This document shows, one piece after another, positions 54,794 to 64,000 of a stretch of DNA of 64,000 nt. The position numbers and the translations under genes were made by a program. The notes under the pieces were generated by a model, which worked only from the letters and a program-made list of their open reading frames with translations, did not search any database and had not been told where the DNA came from. Source of the stretch: Zantedeschia hybrid cultivar (taxonomy: Eukaryota > Streptophyta > Magnoliopsida > Alismatales > Araceae); contig JARZZO010000003.1 of NCBI GenBank assembly GCA_030544215.1, positions 17,865,879-17,929,878 of the forward strand. The letters are read 5' to 3'. Every line of letters begins with the position of its first letter. The stretch's first letter is position 1.

Positions 54794-55570
54794 TAGGGGT
54801 GGCCGATAGCTGAACTGAGTTGAACTTGGAAGAGCTCGAGCTCAGCTCAGCTGAAAATTTTCAAGCTCGCTAGCCTAAGCCTTATATCAAGCTTCAAAGA
54901 TGACTCGAGCTCAGCTCAAATAGGAAACATTATGAGCTCGAGCCGAGCCCGAGCTCGGTTCGTCAAGTTATGTTAAAGTGAGTCGGAGGGCTTATTTTCT
55001 TTGACCGTTAGAGGGCCTATTTGAGGGGCGAACATGGGAGCATGGTTCAATTTGTAAGGGAGACCCGAGAGAGAGGGGGGGGGGAGTATGCAGGCGATGC
55101 GAGACTAAATGATGGCCCTGCTAGCCCTGCTTCGAGCACTCGCCCGCGTGGGTAGTCAAGCGAGTGAGTGCCACACGTACGTGCACACCCCAGCACACGT
55201 GGACACTTGGTTGCCTACCCACCCACCCACAGCGGTGTGGTGCTGGCAGGGACGTTTAGTTGTACATCGCTTGCTTTCTTTTTTACCAAAGTTCTTATAT
55301 TCTCTAAAGTACTTATCTTCTGAATGTGCTTGCGTCAGACTTGAATGGGATTTAGCTGAGACTGCGGTACGTATAATGTTATAGATAATTTAATTATTTT
55401 ATTCGAGCTAGCTACAAGCTCATCCAGTCGAGCCCCTACTGACCTCAGACTTGACTTGTTTAATGAAATGAGCTTCAACTCAAACTTGGGCTCAGCTCGT
55501 TTGTTTAAGCGAGTTGAACTCCTCATGAACCTGAACTGCTCGTAAGCGGCTCGGCTCATTGTCAGCCTTA
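54794..55570. mobile_element. 777-bp hAT MITE rich in GAGCTCGAG words
   Basis: It begins TAGGGGTGGCCGATAGC and ends GGCTCATTGTCAGCCTTA (reverse complement TAAGGCTGACAATGAGCC). The flanks TTCGTGCC (54786-54793) and TTTGTGCC (55571-55578) match at 7 of 8. Both subterminal regions are dense in GAGCTCG/CGAGCTC/AGCTCAGCTC. The middle (about 55020-55260) is more GC-rich and unlike the ends, so it may be captured or inserted DNA. It is non-coding. Confidence 0.8.
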
Positions 55571-55578
55571 TTTGTGCC

Positions 55579-58500
55579 CAAGGCCATGTTTAAGAACTTC
55601 TAGTGAAGTACTTTTCATAAAAATACCTTCAAAAGAAGTGCCTTCAAGATGTATTTCTTATTTTAGAAACGAAGATAATTTACAACCTTAACATAGAAAT
55701 AATATGTAGATGTGCTTCTAAAATGATTTGGCTAAGGTACCTTGATAAGATTTCCCAAGAATTGCATCCCTAACTATTTTTCATATGGAATAACATAAGA
55801 TAACCAAAATTAAGAAACCAAATGATATAGATCAATTATTATTTGATGAACTAAAGTTTATATATCATAATAAAAGCTCTAATATATATATTATGCTAAC
55901 CAATTACCATATGTTACTAAACTATTATACTAAATTATGATATCAATTCATGAATCTAATAGAAGTCTTTGGATCATAAATAAGCCTGGCCAACATGACG
56001 TCAAGGAGAAACTACAAATCTGCATGGGTCAATCAACATGCTAGCCGGTTGAGAGAACCTAGATGTCGGGCTGAATAGGTCAACTGTTGTTAGCGATCGA
56101 GTTAGTAGATAGAAAACTAGTCTGAAGTTGTCCTACTCCATACAACATCAAAAAAGGAAAAGAAAAAAATACTAAATAAATGAAGATAGAAGCCATCAAA
56201 CTTTCATCACCATAGAACAGATGAAGGCATGGACATTGAAGTGCTCTGCCTATTGCCATTGAGATGTTTGATCTTTGTCCATCACTGACAAGAAGCTTCA
56301 TCTCTAGGTGCCTTCTTCATCACAAAAAAAGAGGAAGCAAACGTTGTCATGAATAGGGATATTTGGGGCGACTTTTAGGAGAAAACATATTTGCTTCGAT
56401 ATTTATTTTTACTTCCACATGAAGGAGAAACCAACTCCATTAAGGAAGGAGAAAATGTCCACTTTCATGCTGAGGTGGGTATTTTCCTCCAGTAGAAGTC
56501 AACCAAAAAAAAAAAGTTTCTAAAATTGGTGAATTCCTTATAATGGAAGAGAAATATTTTACGAGGACTTCCAAATAGTGCCCACACACTGCTTAAACCT
56601 TAGCTTCTTCCTTCCTTCCCCTATAGTAGTATCTCCTCTCTCTTCTTTAGCACTCCTCCTTTTGATAGCTACCTCTCCACAATCTTTACACTCCCTCTTC
56701 ATCTAAGCTTCTTCTTCCCTTGGCGGTGAGGTAGGAAAGTAGCATGGCCATCATGGCTTGTAGGTAATGTCATGTAGTCAAGACCAGTCCCTCACACCTC
56801 TTCGCTAACCTTGCCTCCTTTCATCCGACCTCCACTCCATCCCTTCTCTAGTCTCCCCTATTCGCTTTCCCTTTAATCCACCCTCCCTCTCCCACTTGTA
56901 CCTATATGGATAGTCTCCTTAATCCTTAATCCCTAATCCCTAATGCTACGCGCGCGCGCACGCGAGAGAGAGAGAGAGAGAGAGATGCTACTGTGCATTG
57001 GGGGCCTTTTGTCTGGCTTGGCCGCATAGCAGACACTTCTTTAAAAAAATCAATAAAAAAAGGAGGCCTCCAGTCTCTTTTAAAGATCCCCAATTTAGAG
57101 AGAGGAATGCTACTGTGCAATCAAGGACTTTTGTGTAGCTTGTCCGCATAGCCAACACAGCTTTAAAGAAATTTAACAAAAAGGAAAGTCTCCATTCAAG
57201 TTTTCTTTTCTTAATTCTCAACCATTGTTCCTTGTTTGTTTAAAGGTGAGCCATTTGATAATGATCTAATGGCTCTACTATTGTATCGCCAAGTTGCACG
57301 GGAGGGCTCGACGTATAGTGGCATTCTTATACACACACAACACACCTCTTATTAACCTCAAAATATTTAATTAGAATTTTTTTTATTTTCACTCTTAATA
57401 CATTGATATGATTTAAATTCCTACTCTTTTCTCCCTTAGGTTAGCAAGTTTAAAAAGGTTATTTTCTTAACCTTCTTAATATTATAGTTTATGATAAAAT
57501 TTTCTAAAAGACTTTAACTTAATTTCACTATCGCCTTCAGAGTTTTTAGTTTAATCCCTTCAAGTTAGCTTTGCTAACTATTATTGATAAGATTTTTAAG
57601 TTTTATTCTTTTAAGATTCAATTAACTTTATTTGTTTGTGATGCTTTATTTGCATTTTTATTTAGGTTTTTTAGTTTTTGACCTCTACAACAACCTTATT
57701 TCATAATAAGACCCCTTATTCCTACTATTAATTTATAACTCTTCAAAAATTTTAGGTTGATAAACACTGCAGAATTTTTTTTTAAAAAAAAAGCCCTTGA
57801 ATAGTTTGTAAAAACTCCCCAAAAAGGGTTTTTTTTTTTTAAAAAAAGAGAGATTACAAGGAGTTTTTATTATTTATAAAGATTGTAGGGAAGGGAGTTT
57901 TCCTAAATTTAATTAAATTAGAGGGACTAAAAACTAGAAGCCCGTTTACTTAATTGCCTTTTGAATTTCATTTCTCCACCATCAAGTCTCTTATTCTAAA
58001 ATCCCTTTATGTTTAGATTCTCCTAGGATTTCTTTGACTACCCTTTTTTTTTTTTTTTACTTTCATAGCCACTACACTATGCTTACTTTCTCTTTACAAT
58101 TGTATTTCTCATCATTTTAGTAGATGGTTTTTAATTGCATCTAAATTTATTTTTTAAATTCTACATTTAATCTTGAATCAATTATTCACTACACCTTCAC
58201 TCTCTCTCTCTCTGATGTAAAATGTCATCATCTGTTCAATTACTCATAACCAATGTCCACCATCATTTGTTCAATCATGTGTGCTTCATAAGTAATGATG
58301 CCATTTATTTTATATGATAATATATTCTATAGTATGATTGTAGTTGATATTAACTATAAAAAATGATGTGACAAAACATTTAATAATACATGCAGACATA
58401 CAAAATCCATATGAGTAAATGGTCATATTTGAATTCTTATGTGACATTGAAATACTGATCTCATAATTTCTCTACCAAATGAGAATTTAAATTGTAATTC

Positions 58501-58690
58501 CTGGATAGGTTCCTCAATGTAATCTCAATTTTAGTCCGTAGTGTTTGCGATTATATTAGCTTCTAGATACTATTATAAATATTGGGTTTTTTGTATATAT
58601 ACCACTATAAATTAAACGTATTTGAACCTATACCGACTTTGAGATATTCCTAAACACACAACTTTCCTATTGGGATCTGCACTCCTTTCC
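55579..58690. other. Intergenic upstream of CAF1, no gene recognised
   Basis: AT-rich DNA with (CG)n(AG)n microsatellite sequence near 56949-56985, a diverged tandem duplication of about 120 bp (56984-57105 and 57106-57190, each starting ATGCTACTGTGCA), and long A/T homopolymers near 57775-57850. No coding gene or RNA gene was recognised. Confidence 0.55.
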
Positions 58691-58782
58691 TAAATGCGGT
58701 GCCCAGCCCAGCCCAGTCAGCGTCCGACTTCGACTCCGGCTCGGTTTCCGGCGGAGTGCGCACACGCCCCTTCCTCTTTCTT

Positions 58783-58790
58783 TATAAATA
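58783..58790 (+). promoter_or_regulatory. TATA box of the CAF1 gene
   Basis: TATAAATA in the context CTTTATAAATAAACC, 106 bp before the ATG, predicts a start near 58815 and a short leader of about 80 bases. The surrounding 58700-58895 is GC-rich, unlike the AT-rich DNA further upstream, so the compact promoter region is easy to see. Confidence 0.75.
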
Positions 58791-58895
58791 AACCATTTCC
58801 CCGCTCGTCCCCCCACTTCCCCACCAAGAACCAGAGCCAACGAGACCACCACTACACTACTCTCACAGACGCCAGAGCAGAGCGGTACTGCCGCC

Positions 58896-59801
58896 ATGTC
58901 CGCCTACGTCGCCAAGATGACCACCCGGCCGCCTCGCTTCGTGCCCCCCCGCCTTCGCCGCCGCCTTTGGCAGCGTCCCCCGCCAGCGCCGGAGCCGGTG
59001 AAGACGGTGCAGGTCCGGTCGGTGTGGGCCGGCAACCTGGAGTCGGAGTTCCAGCTGATCGCCAGCCTGGTCCGCGGCTACCCCTACGTCGCCATGGACA
59101 CCGAGTTCCCCGGCGTGGTCTACCCGCTCCCGGGGAACCCCTCCCTCTTCTCGCCCGAGGAGAGGTACCGCTACCTCAAGGCCAATGTGGACGCGCTCAA
59201 CCTGATCCAGGTCGGGCTCACCCTCTCCGACGCCGCCGGGAACCTCCCCAACCTCGGGCTCGGCGGGGGCGGGTTCATCTGGGAGTTCAACTTCCGGGAC
59301 TTCCACCCCGACCGCGACGCCCACGCCCGGGACTCGGTGGAGCTGCTCAGGGGGAGCGGGATCGACTTCGACCGGAACCGCCGGGAGGGCGCCGACGCGG
59401 CGCGGTTCGCCGAGCTGTTGACGGCGTCGGGGCTGCTCTGCAACGGGGCCGTGAGCTGGGTGACCTTCCACAGCGCGTACGACTTCGCGTACCTGATCAA
59501 GGTGCTCACCAGGGCGCCCCTGCCGGAGCGGCTGGGGCACTTCTTGGGGCTGCACCGGGCCTTCTTCGGGAGCAAGGTGTTCGACGTCAAGCACATGGTG
59601 CGGTTCTGTGATTGTTTGTACGGGGGGCTGGAGCGGGTGGCCAGGGAGCTGCAGGTGGAGCGGGCAGTGGGGAGCTGCCACCAGGCCGGCTCCGACAGCC
59701 TCCTCACCTGGCACGCCTTCCTCCGGCTGAGGGAGAAATACTTCGTCGGGGACGGCGGGGAGAGGCTCGCCGGCGTTCTGTTTGGCTTGGAAGTTTGCTG
59801 A
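58896..59801 (+). CDS. CAF1: CAF1-type poly(A) ribonuclease (CCR4-NOT deadenylase subunit)
   Basis: A single-exon ORF of 301 residues starting at an ATG with perfect plant/animal context (GCCGCCATGTC). The protein shortens mRNA poly(A) tails as part of the cytoplasmic CCR4-NOT complex. Residues 1-35 are a basic, Pro/Arg-rich extension. The DEDD ribonuclease domain follows: Asp68 and Glu70 in MDTEFPG, FIWEFNF (127-133), Asp196 in HSAYDFAYL, VFDVKHMVRFC (228-238), then His262 and Asp267 in CHQAGSDSLLT. All five DEDDH residues are present, so it should be active. The length and missing introns fit the stress-responsive CAF1 9/11-like plant subgroup, known as rapidly induced by wounding and cold in other species. 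GC content is about 65-70% throughout. No frameshift or truncation was seen. Confidence 0.93.
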   Translation: MSAYVAKMTTRPPRFVPPRLRRRLWQRPPPAPEPVKTVQVRSVWAGNLESEFQLIASLVRGYPYVAMDTEFPGVVYPLPGNPSLFSPEERYRYLKANVDALNLIQVGLTLSDAAGNLPNLGLGGGGFIWEFNFRDFHPDRDAHARDSVELLRGSGIDFDRNRREGADAARFAELLTASGLLCNGAVSWVTFHSAYDFAYLIKVLTRAPLPERLGHFLGLHRAFFGSKVFDVKHMVRFCDCLYGGLERVARELQVERAVGSCHQAGSDSLLTWHAFLRLREKYFVGDGGERLAGVLFGLEVC

Positions 59802-61784
59802 TTTGTTGGACAAATCTTTCGCCAGATTAGATTTAGACCTGTACATGTATAGTGTGCAATTTTGTAATTGTTCTTTTGCGGCATTCAAATCAAGAATTTT
59901 GTTCTAGCTTTCTGTTGAAATGCGAGAACTGCTCTGTTAGTGGTAAACGGCAGGTCAACGTTTGCTTTGACAGGTATTAGCAATTCATCAACAGAGTGCT
60001 ACTTGTAAATGAGGGTGTGAAATGGGCAGACTGGGCTGGCCTCTGGCCCATTTAAATATTTTGAACTTTCTTAAATTTAAAATGGCCCAGCCCAAATTTA
60101 GTCCAATCCTATTGAGCCCAATTATTATGGCACAACTCAAGCCCAAATTCAAACAGAGGATTTGGATGCTCTGAATTGGGTTCGGTTGAACTGGCCCAAT
60201 TTTTCAAAATGCACAAATTATTAATTACGCATGTATGGTTCAGTTCTTTTGACATTCTTATTGATGGTTTATTAGAAGTGGTCCACTTTAGTATGAATTA
60301 GTGCACAAATCGTAAATTAAGCCATTAAATCAAAATGTCACCTACAGACACAATGCCTAAAAATGATCTCAACATGACTAAATTAGATGACCTGAGTGGA
60401 AGGCACGTGGTCTGACCCTTCCCTTTTAGTGGCCTGTCTCATCCCTCAAAAAGAGTAAGAGTAATATTTGCTGCATCGCATGCGGTGTAATAAATTGACA
60501 TAGATCGTAGAATTTAACTCTATTGTACTACATATCTACTTTTTTACCAGCTTTTTGATAGAAGAAAAAAGAACAATTTTTTGATAACATTTATTGTCTG
60601 TCTCATCCTCTTATCTCTCTTTCAAGATGACATCTTTTCATCTCAACAATATTCTCTTCTATATCAACTCTGCCACCTATCACTTTCTTCCTACACAATT
60701 TTACATTTTATGCCCATTTTTCTTATCTCAAGAATATTCTTTTCTATTTCAACTCTGCCACATAATTTTATGGGAACCTTTACCGCGGGCACTCCCATTC
60801 GTTAATGTTGTGGAGGTAGCCTCTTTGTTCGAATCTCCCCACCCTAAGATTATCATGCACTCAACCAATTATGTTATTGAATTGTGCCTAATGGTCTTCG
60901 CATGTTGGAGCGGAAGAATGCCACGGATATTGGATCTTCAAAAGAATGCCTTTCTTCGATATTTTAAAATATTGATGTTACATTTTGAAATTATAAAAAA
61001 CTTAAGTATCCTTTATAGATATTACATTTCAAAAGAGTGACCTTTCTTGATATTTTAAAGTAGTAGTGCCCTATTTAGAAATTACAAAAATTAAAGGTCC
61101 TTTTTCAGATATTTCTTGAGAAAGGGTATAAAAGTCACATTGCATTTGATTTGGAGTATGAGAGTCCTTTCATAGAAAATTTGAGGAAAATGGTATTATT
61201 TGCCCTTTATGAATATGAAAAATAGGAGGAATGCCCTTTTTAGTTAGTTTAATGAGAAAGTGCCCCTGTTGAAAATTTCAAAGCTTTTTTTTGCCCTTTT
61301 CAGTAATTTTCTCAAAAAAAACGGACTTTAGGTTTCCCACATGTTGTATGGTACGGTCTATAGTCAGATGATCTAAAAAGAAAATATAAGATCAAAAATC
61401 AATTCCTAATGAATAGTAAAAACACCTTCTTAATGGGTTGAATTCAATAATAATTTTTAATTTAAAAAGTTTCTAAATCATTCGAGTAGAAATCAAATTG
61501 TGCAGACATATGAGACATATATGAGTTGATCTCCCCGCCCAAAAAAAAAAAAAGAAAATCCTTATCTGAAGATTTTCATAACAATGAAGGCTTATTTACA
61601 TAAGCATTCTTTCTGTACTCCTAGTCACTTATCATCACAGCTAGGAAATTTGCACCATACACGAGGTTGAATTCCTAAGTTGAGCTTAGATTGGTGAGAT
61701 GAGACTTTATGACAATGCCAAATGATGAAGACCCTGATGACAACAACGATGCCGATATGAGAGAGAATGAAGCTCCGAAAAAAA

Positions 61785-61836
<52 letters not shown>

Positions 61837-62680
61837 TACAACCAGATTTGACAGCATGCCACTGGCAAAACTCATTATGAAGTGTTCCCACAGTTGCACA
61901 AAGCCATTGCAAAATGCTGAACGGCACCTGAACTTCCAACTATTGCGACATGTAATATATAAATCTCTAAAATGTTTATTCTTAGATAAGTTTCATTAAA
62001 AAATAGTGTATGTGTAATAAAAAAAAACAATGATTCAGAATATTCAGTAGCACAATTCCCCTCTTATGCCTTGTTTGGATCAGTTCCAAGTGAAGGGGCA
62101 TCTTTCAAAATAGAAGGTTAAGTTTAAGAATATTCATCGCATAATGATATGCTGTTTTTTGTAGGAAGAGGGTGAATTCCATTTTTTGTGGGAATTGTAC
62201 ATAGCCAATCTCATGACCCTTCTTTTCATCCATGAAGAAGCATAGTGCCTTTCTCACTGATTTTGAGTTATTTGAGTACATATATGTCACCATCCACATT
62301 AAGATTGATCTGGCCATTGCTAATCTCAGATGACACTCTTATCTGCAATTTTCAAAGTTAGTAGAGCTGATAATAAATTTCATAGGAACTCTACTTGTCT
62401 CATCTTACATTTCAAATCTAATTCAAATATCTTATTGAAAATTGAATTGGATGATGATAATATACATTTGATGACATTTAGATATTTGATTACCAATGAG
62501 TTCATCGTCCCTGCTTTGAAGTTGGTGAGGCCTCTTCTCACGAGCCATGTAAACTAGGGTGGGTAATGCACTGCCTTCATCATTGAATTCTCAATAATAC
62601 TCCTAAAACATGCCATGTCCTTTATGAATTGTCACAGGTATCATTTCGCCCTCATATACATTAAATTATCAAGTGTCATA
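59802..62680. other. Intergenic downstream of CAF1, no gene recognised
   Basis: It contains a hAT-like fragment near 60011-60220 (GAGGGTGTGAAATGGGC, and GGCCCAATTTTTCAAAATGCAC at the other side), one more TTTGCTGCATCGCATGCGG palindrome at 60462, homopolymers, and an A-run plus (TA)n at about 61779-61834. The ORFs at 60581-61040 and 61625-61999 are not recognisable as genes. Confidence 0.5.
61779..61834. repeat. Poly(A) followed by (TA)n
   Basis: A long A-run joins a TA dinucleotide run. ORFs translated through it (poly-Lys/Ile-Tyr or poly-Phe) are artefacts. Confidence 0.95.
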
Positions 62681-62682
62681 GA

Positions 62683-64000
62683 TGTTGGGTTTTCTCGGTT
62701 TCTCCGGATCGCTCACGCAGCGGAAAATGAAATTATTTACAGCGATCCGTTCCCGTTTCGGAGAATTAAAATACAAGATAATCGGATTATCTTTTCTCAC
62801 CGTGTGCGGATTCGAATCCGCAGCCGTTCGGTTCCGTCGGTGCGACACCGCAAGCCGCGCAAGCGCCCGGCCTCTAGCGAAGTCCACGCGATCCTCCCCG
62901 CGACGGATATCCTCGAGTTCGTCGTTCTTCGCAGCCCGCGAAGCCTCCGCTGGTCGCCGCATTGATCGCCGCAGTGCGCGGACGATTTCCCGTCGAACGG
63001 GATTCGGAGAAGCGGCGGAGCAGATCTGGATCTGCCTGGACTCCAGAGGAAGAACAGAAAACGAGGAGGGGCGGCTAGGGTTAGCAGCAGCTTGGCCTGC
63101 TCAGCCCGTTCGCTATGTTTTATACTAACCGTGCGATTTTTCACAAAAACCCCCAGTTTGTATAAAACCCACTTATTTATCCATCGCCTTGAGAATCATT
63201 TGCGTGTGACCCTCTAGGCCCAAGTACCAGTCCAGTTAATGGCCCAGTAAGCCCAGTGACTCATCACTGGCTTTATTAATTAATTAATAATCCTTTATTA
63301 ATCAATTAATCAATCGAATTGATGTCGCACATCGAATTCGACCGGGCCTCCGATCACGTTGGGTGCCAAGCAACACCGCGTGAACCCGGAAGGTATTTGG
63401 GGTTAAGTAACCCACTCTTGGAACCTTTCCGTCGACAGTTACCGCGTGGATATAATCCTTCATTCGTACAATGCTCTCGAGTCAACTCAGGGTATGGCGA
63501 GCTGTCAAACCCTAACCGGTCGACTCACTTGGATTGGATGCCGCTGATGAATATCGGAAAACTCCTTTCCCGATATTATCGTCCGCCCTGGCCATGGACT
63601 TCCGCGCATCCTTCCCAGAGCATTCTCTCTCTAAGTACCGAGAGCGAATGATTCCTTATTGACACACAATTCCCTTCGACGGTATTCCGCTGCACCCAAT
63701 CCTTGGCGTATTAGAATCCCGTGGCTAGAGATTCGTAGACCAATGTCAAAGTACAGAAGTCCACTGCCAAGGTGTCCTTGGTGTCTCAGGTCCGAGGACC
63801 ATCCACGCAACTGCGACAATAGAATCAAGCTGGTTGACAGTGAGGTACAATACCATCCAGCGATTCAGTCGGATCAGTTCAGTGAACTCATTCTCCAATG
63901 AGCACCTACAGATTCGCCTTAGTGTCTCCACACAAGTGACTTATGAGACCAGTCACCCTCATCATATGAGCAGGAATAATCTGTACTAGTCTAACCGGAT
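62683..64000 (+). mobile_element. Probable start of a retroelement, cut by the window end
   Basis: Composition changes sharply at about 62680, where TGTTGGGTTTTCTCGG begins, a TG...-type LTR-like start. It is followed by GC-rich sequence with CCGC/GCGG words, a poly-AATTAATT stretch (63277-63322) and unique-looking sequence to the end. The ORFs (62682-63128, 63319-63651) have no domain I know. With no second LTR, primer site or pol in view, both identity and left boundary are guesses. A non-transposon origin is possible. Confidence 0.3.

Noticed and set aside
58694..59611. Long ORFs overlapping CAF1 in other frames and on the minus strand (58863-59888, 59171-59884)
   Set aside because: They are shadows of the GC-rich CAF1 gene. 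Only the 58896 frame has the DEDDH ribonuclease motifs.
61625..61999. ORFs with poly-Lys, poly-Phe or Ile-Tyr runs
   Set aside because: They translate the A-run and (TA)n microsatellite.

Overview
The window is nuclear DNA of a flowering plant. The evidence is two intact plant genes, plant-type LTR retrotransposons of the Ty3/gypsy Tat lineage, and many hAT-, PIF/Harbinger- and Mutator-like elements. Both intact genes have no intron in their coding region. They are strongly GC-rich, and in the lycopene cyclase gene the GC richness is greatest at the 5' end. That gradient is typical of many monocots, so a monocot is my best guess; the species cannot be told from the sequence alone. No rRNA, tRNA, CRISPR or bacterial-type feature was seen.

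Layout. 1-19.4 kb is a gene-free nest of DNA transposons. It holds a 218-bp Mutator/hAT-like MITE (766-983), two decayed copies of a DUF659-type hAT transposase in opposite orientation (about 3.55-5.9 kb on - and 7.2-9.8 kb on +), a fold-back element and a hAT MITE between them, a GGTACCGG palindrome cluster, a Tourist-like MITE (12501-12780), a hAT-like element (16533-17100), a long fold-back element (18043-18504) and a diverged direct repeat (14.87-15.74 kb against 17.64-19.05 kb). 19.8-24.96 kb and 39.54-41.0 kb look like two parts of one old, broken Tat element: degenerate pol, then an array of about 71-bp tandem repeats interrupted by a 698-bp hAT MITE, then an antisense ORF. A young Tat element has been inserted into it.

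24961-39533 is that young element. It is 14,573 bp long with 1,323-bp LTRs that differ at two positions, a perfect 5-bp target duplication (GGAGG), a tRNA-Arg-like primer site, a long gag-protease ORF carrying a G-patch and an unrecognised C-terminal region, and a pol ORF in the -1 frame that opens at an A9 tract. Pol encodes RT, a degenerate RNase H, a second archaeal-type RNase H and integrase, and carries two in-frame stops. Its most unusual property is a family of ten distinct sites of form GCGTC-N10-GACGC (14 with both LTRs). They sit only in its LTRs, leader and 3' untranslated region, always with exactly 10 bases between the arms and with complementary flanks.

41-64 kb holds the two real genes: LCYB (plastid lycopene beta-cyclase, 44070-45566) and a CAF1-type CCR4-NOT deadenylase (58896-59801). 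Between them is sequence full of small hAT elements and a local family of TTGCTGCAC/GTGCAGCAA palindromes (49.7-52.9 kb). The window ends in sequence (from about 62.68 kb) that looks like the start of another retroelement but could not be classified.

The two host genes are functionally unrelated: one acts in carotenoid synthesis in plastids, the other in cytoplasmic mRNA decay. The transposon genes work as a set (Gag particle, protease, RT/RNase H, integrase), but this copy of the young element is broken in pol.
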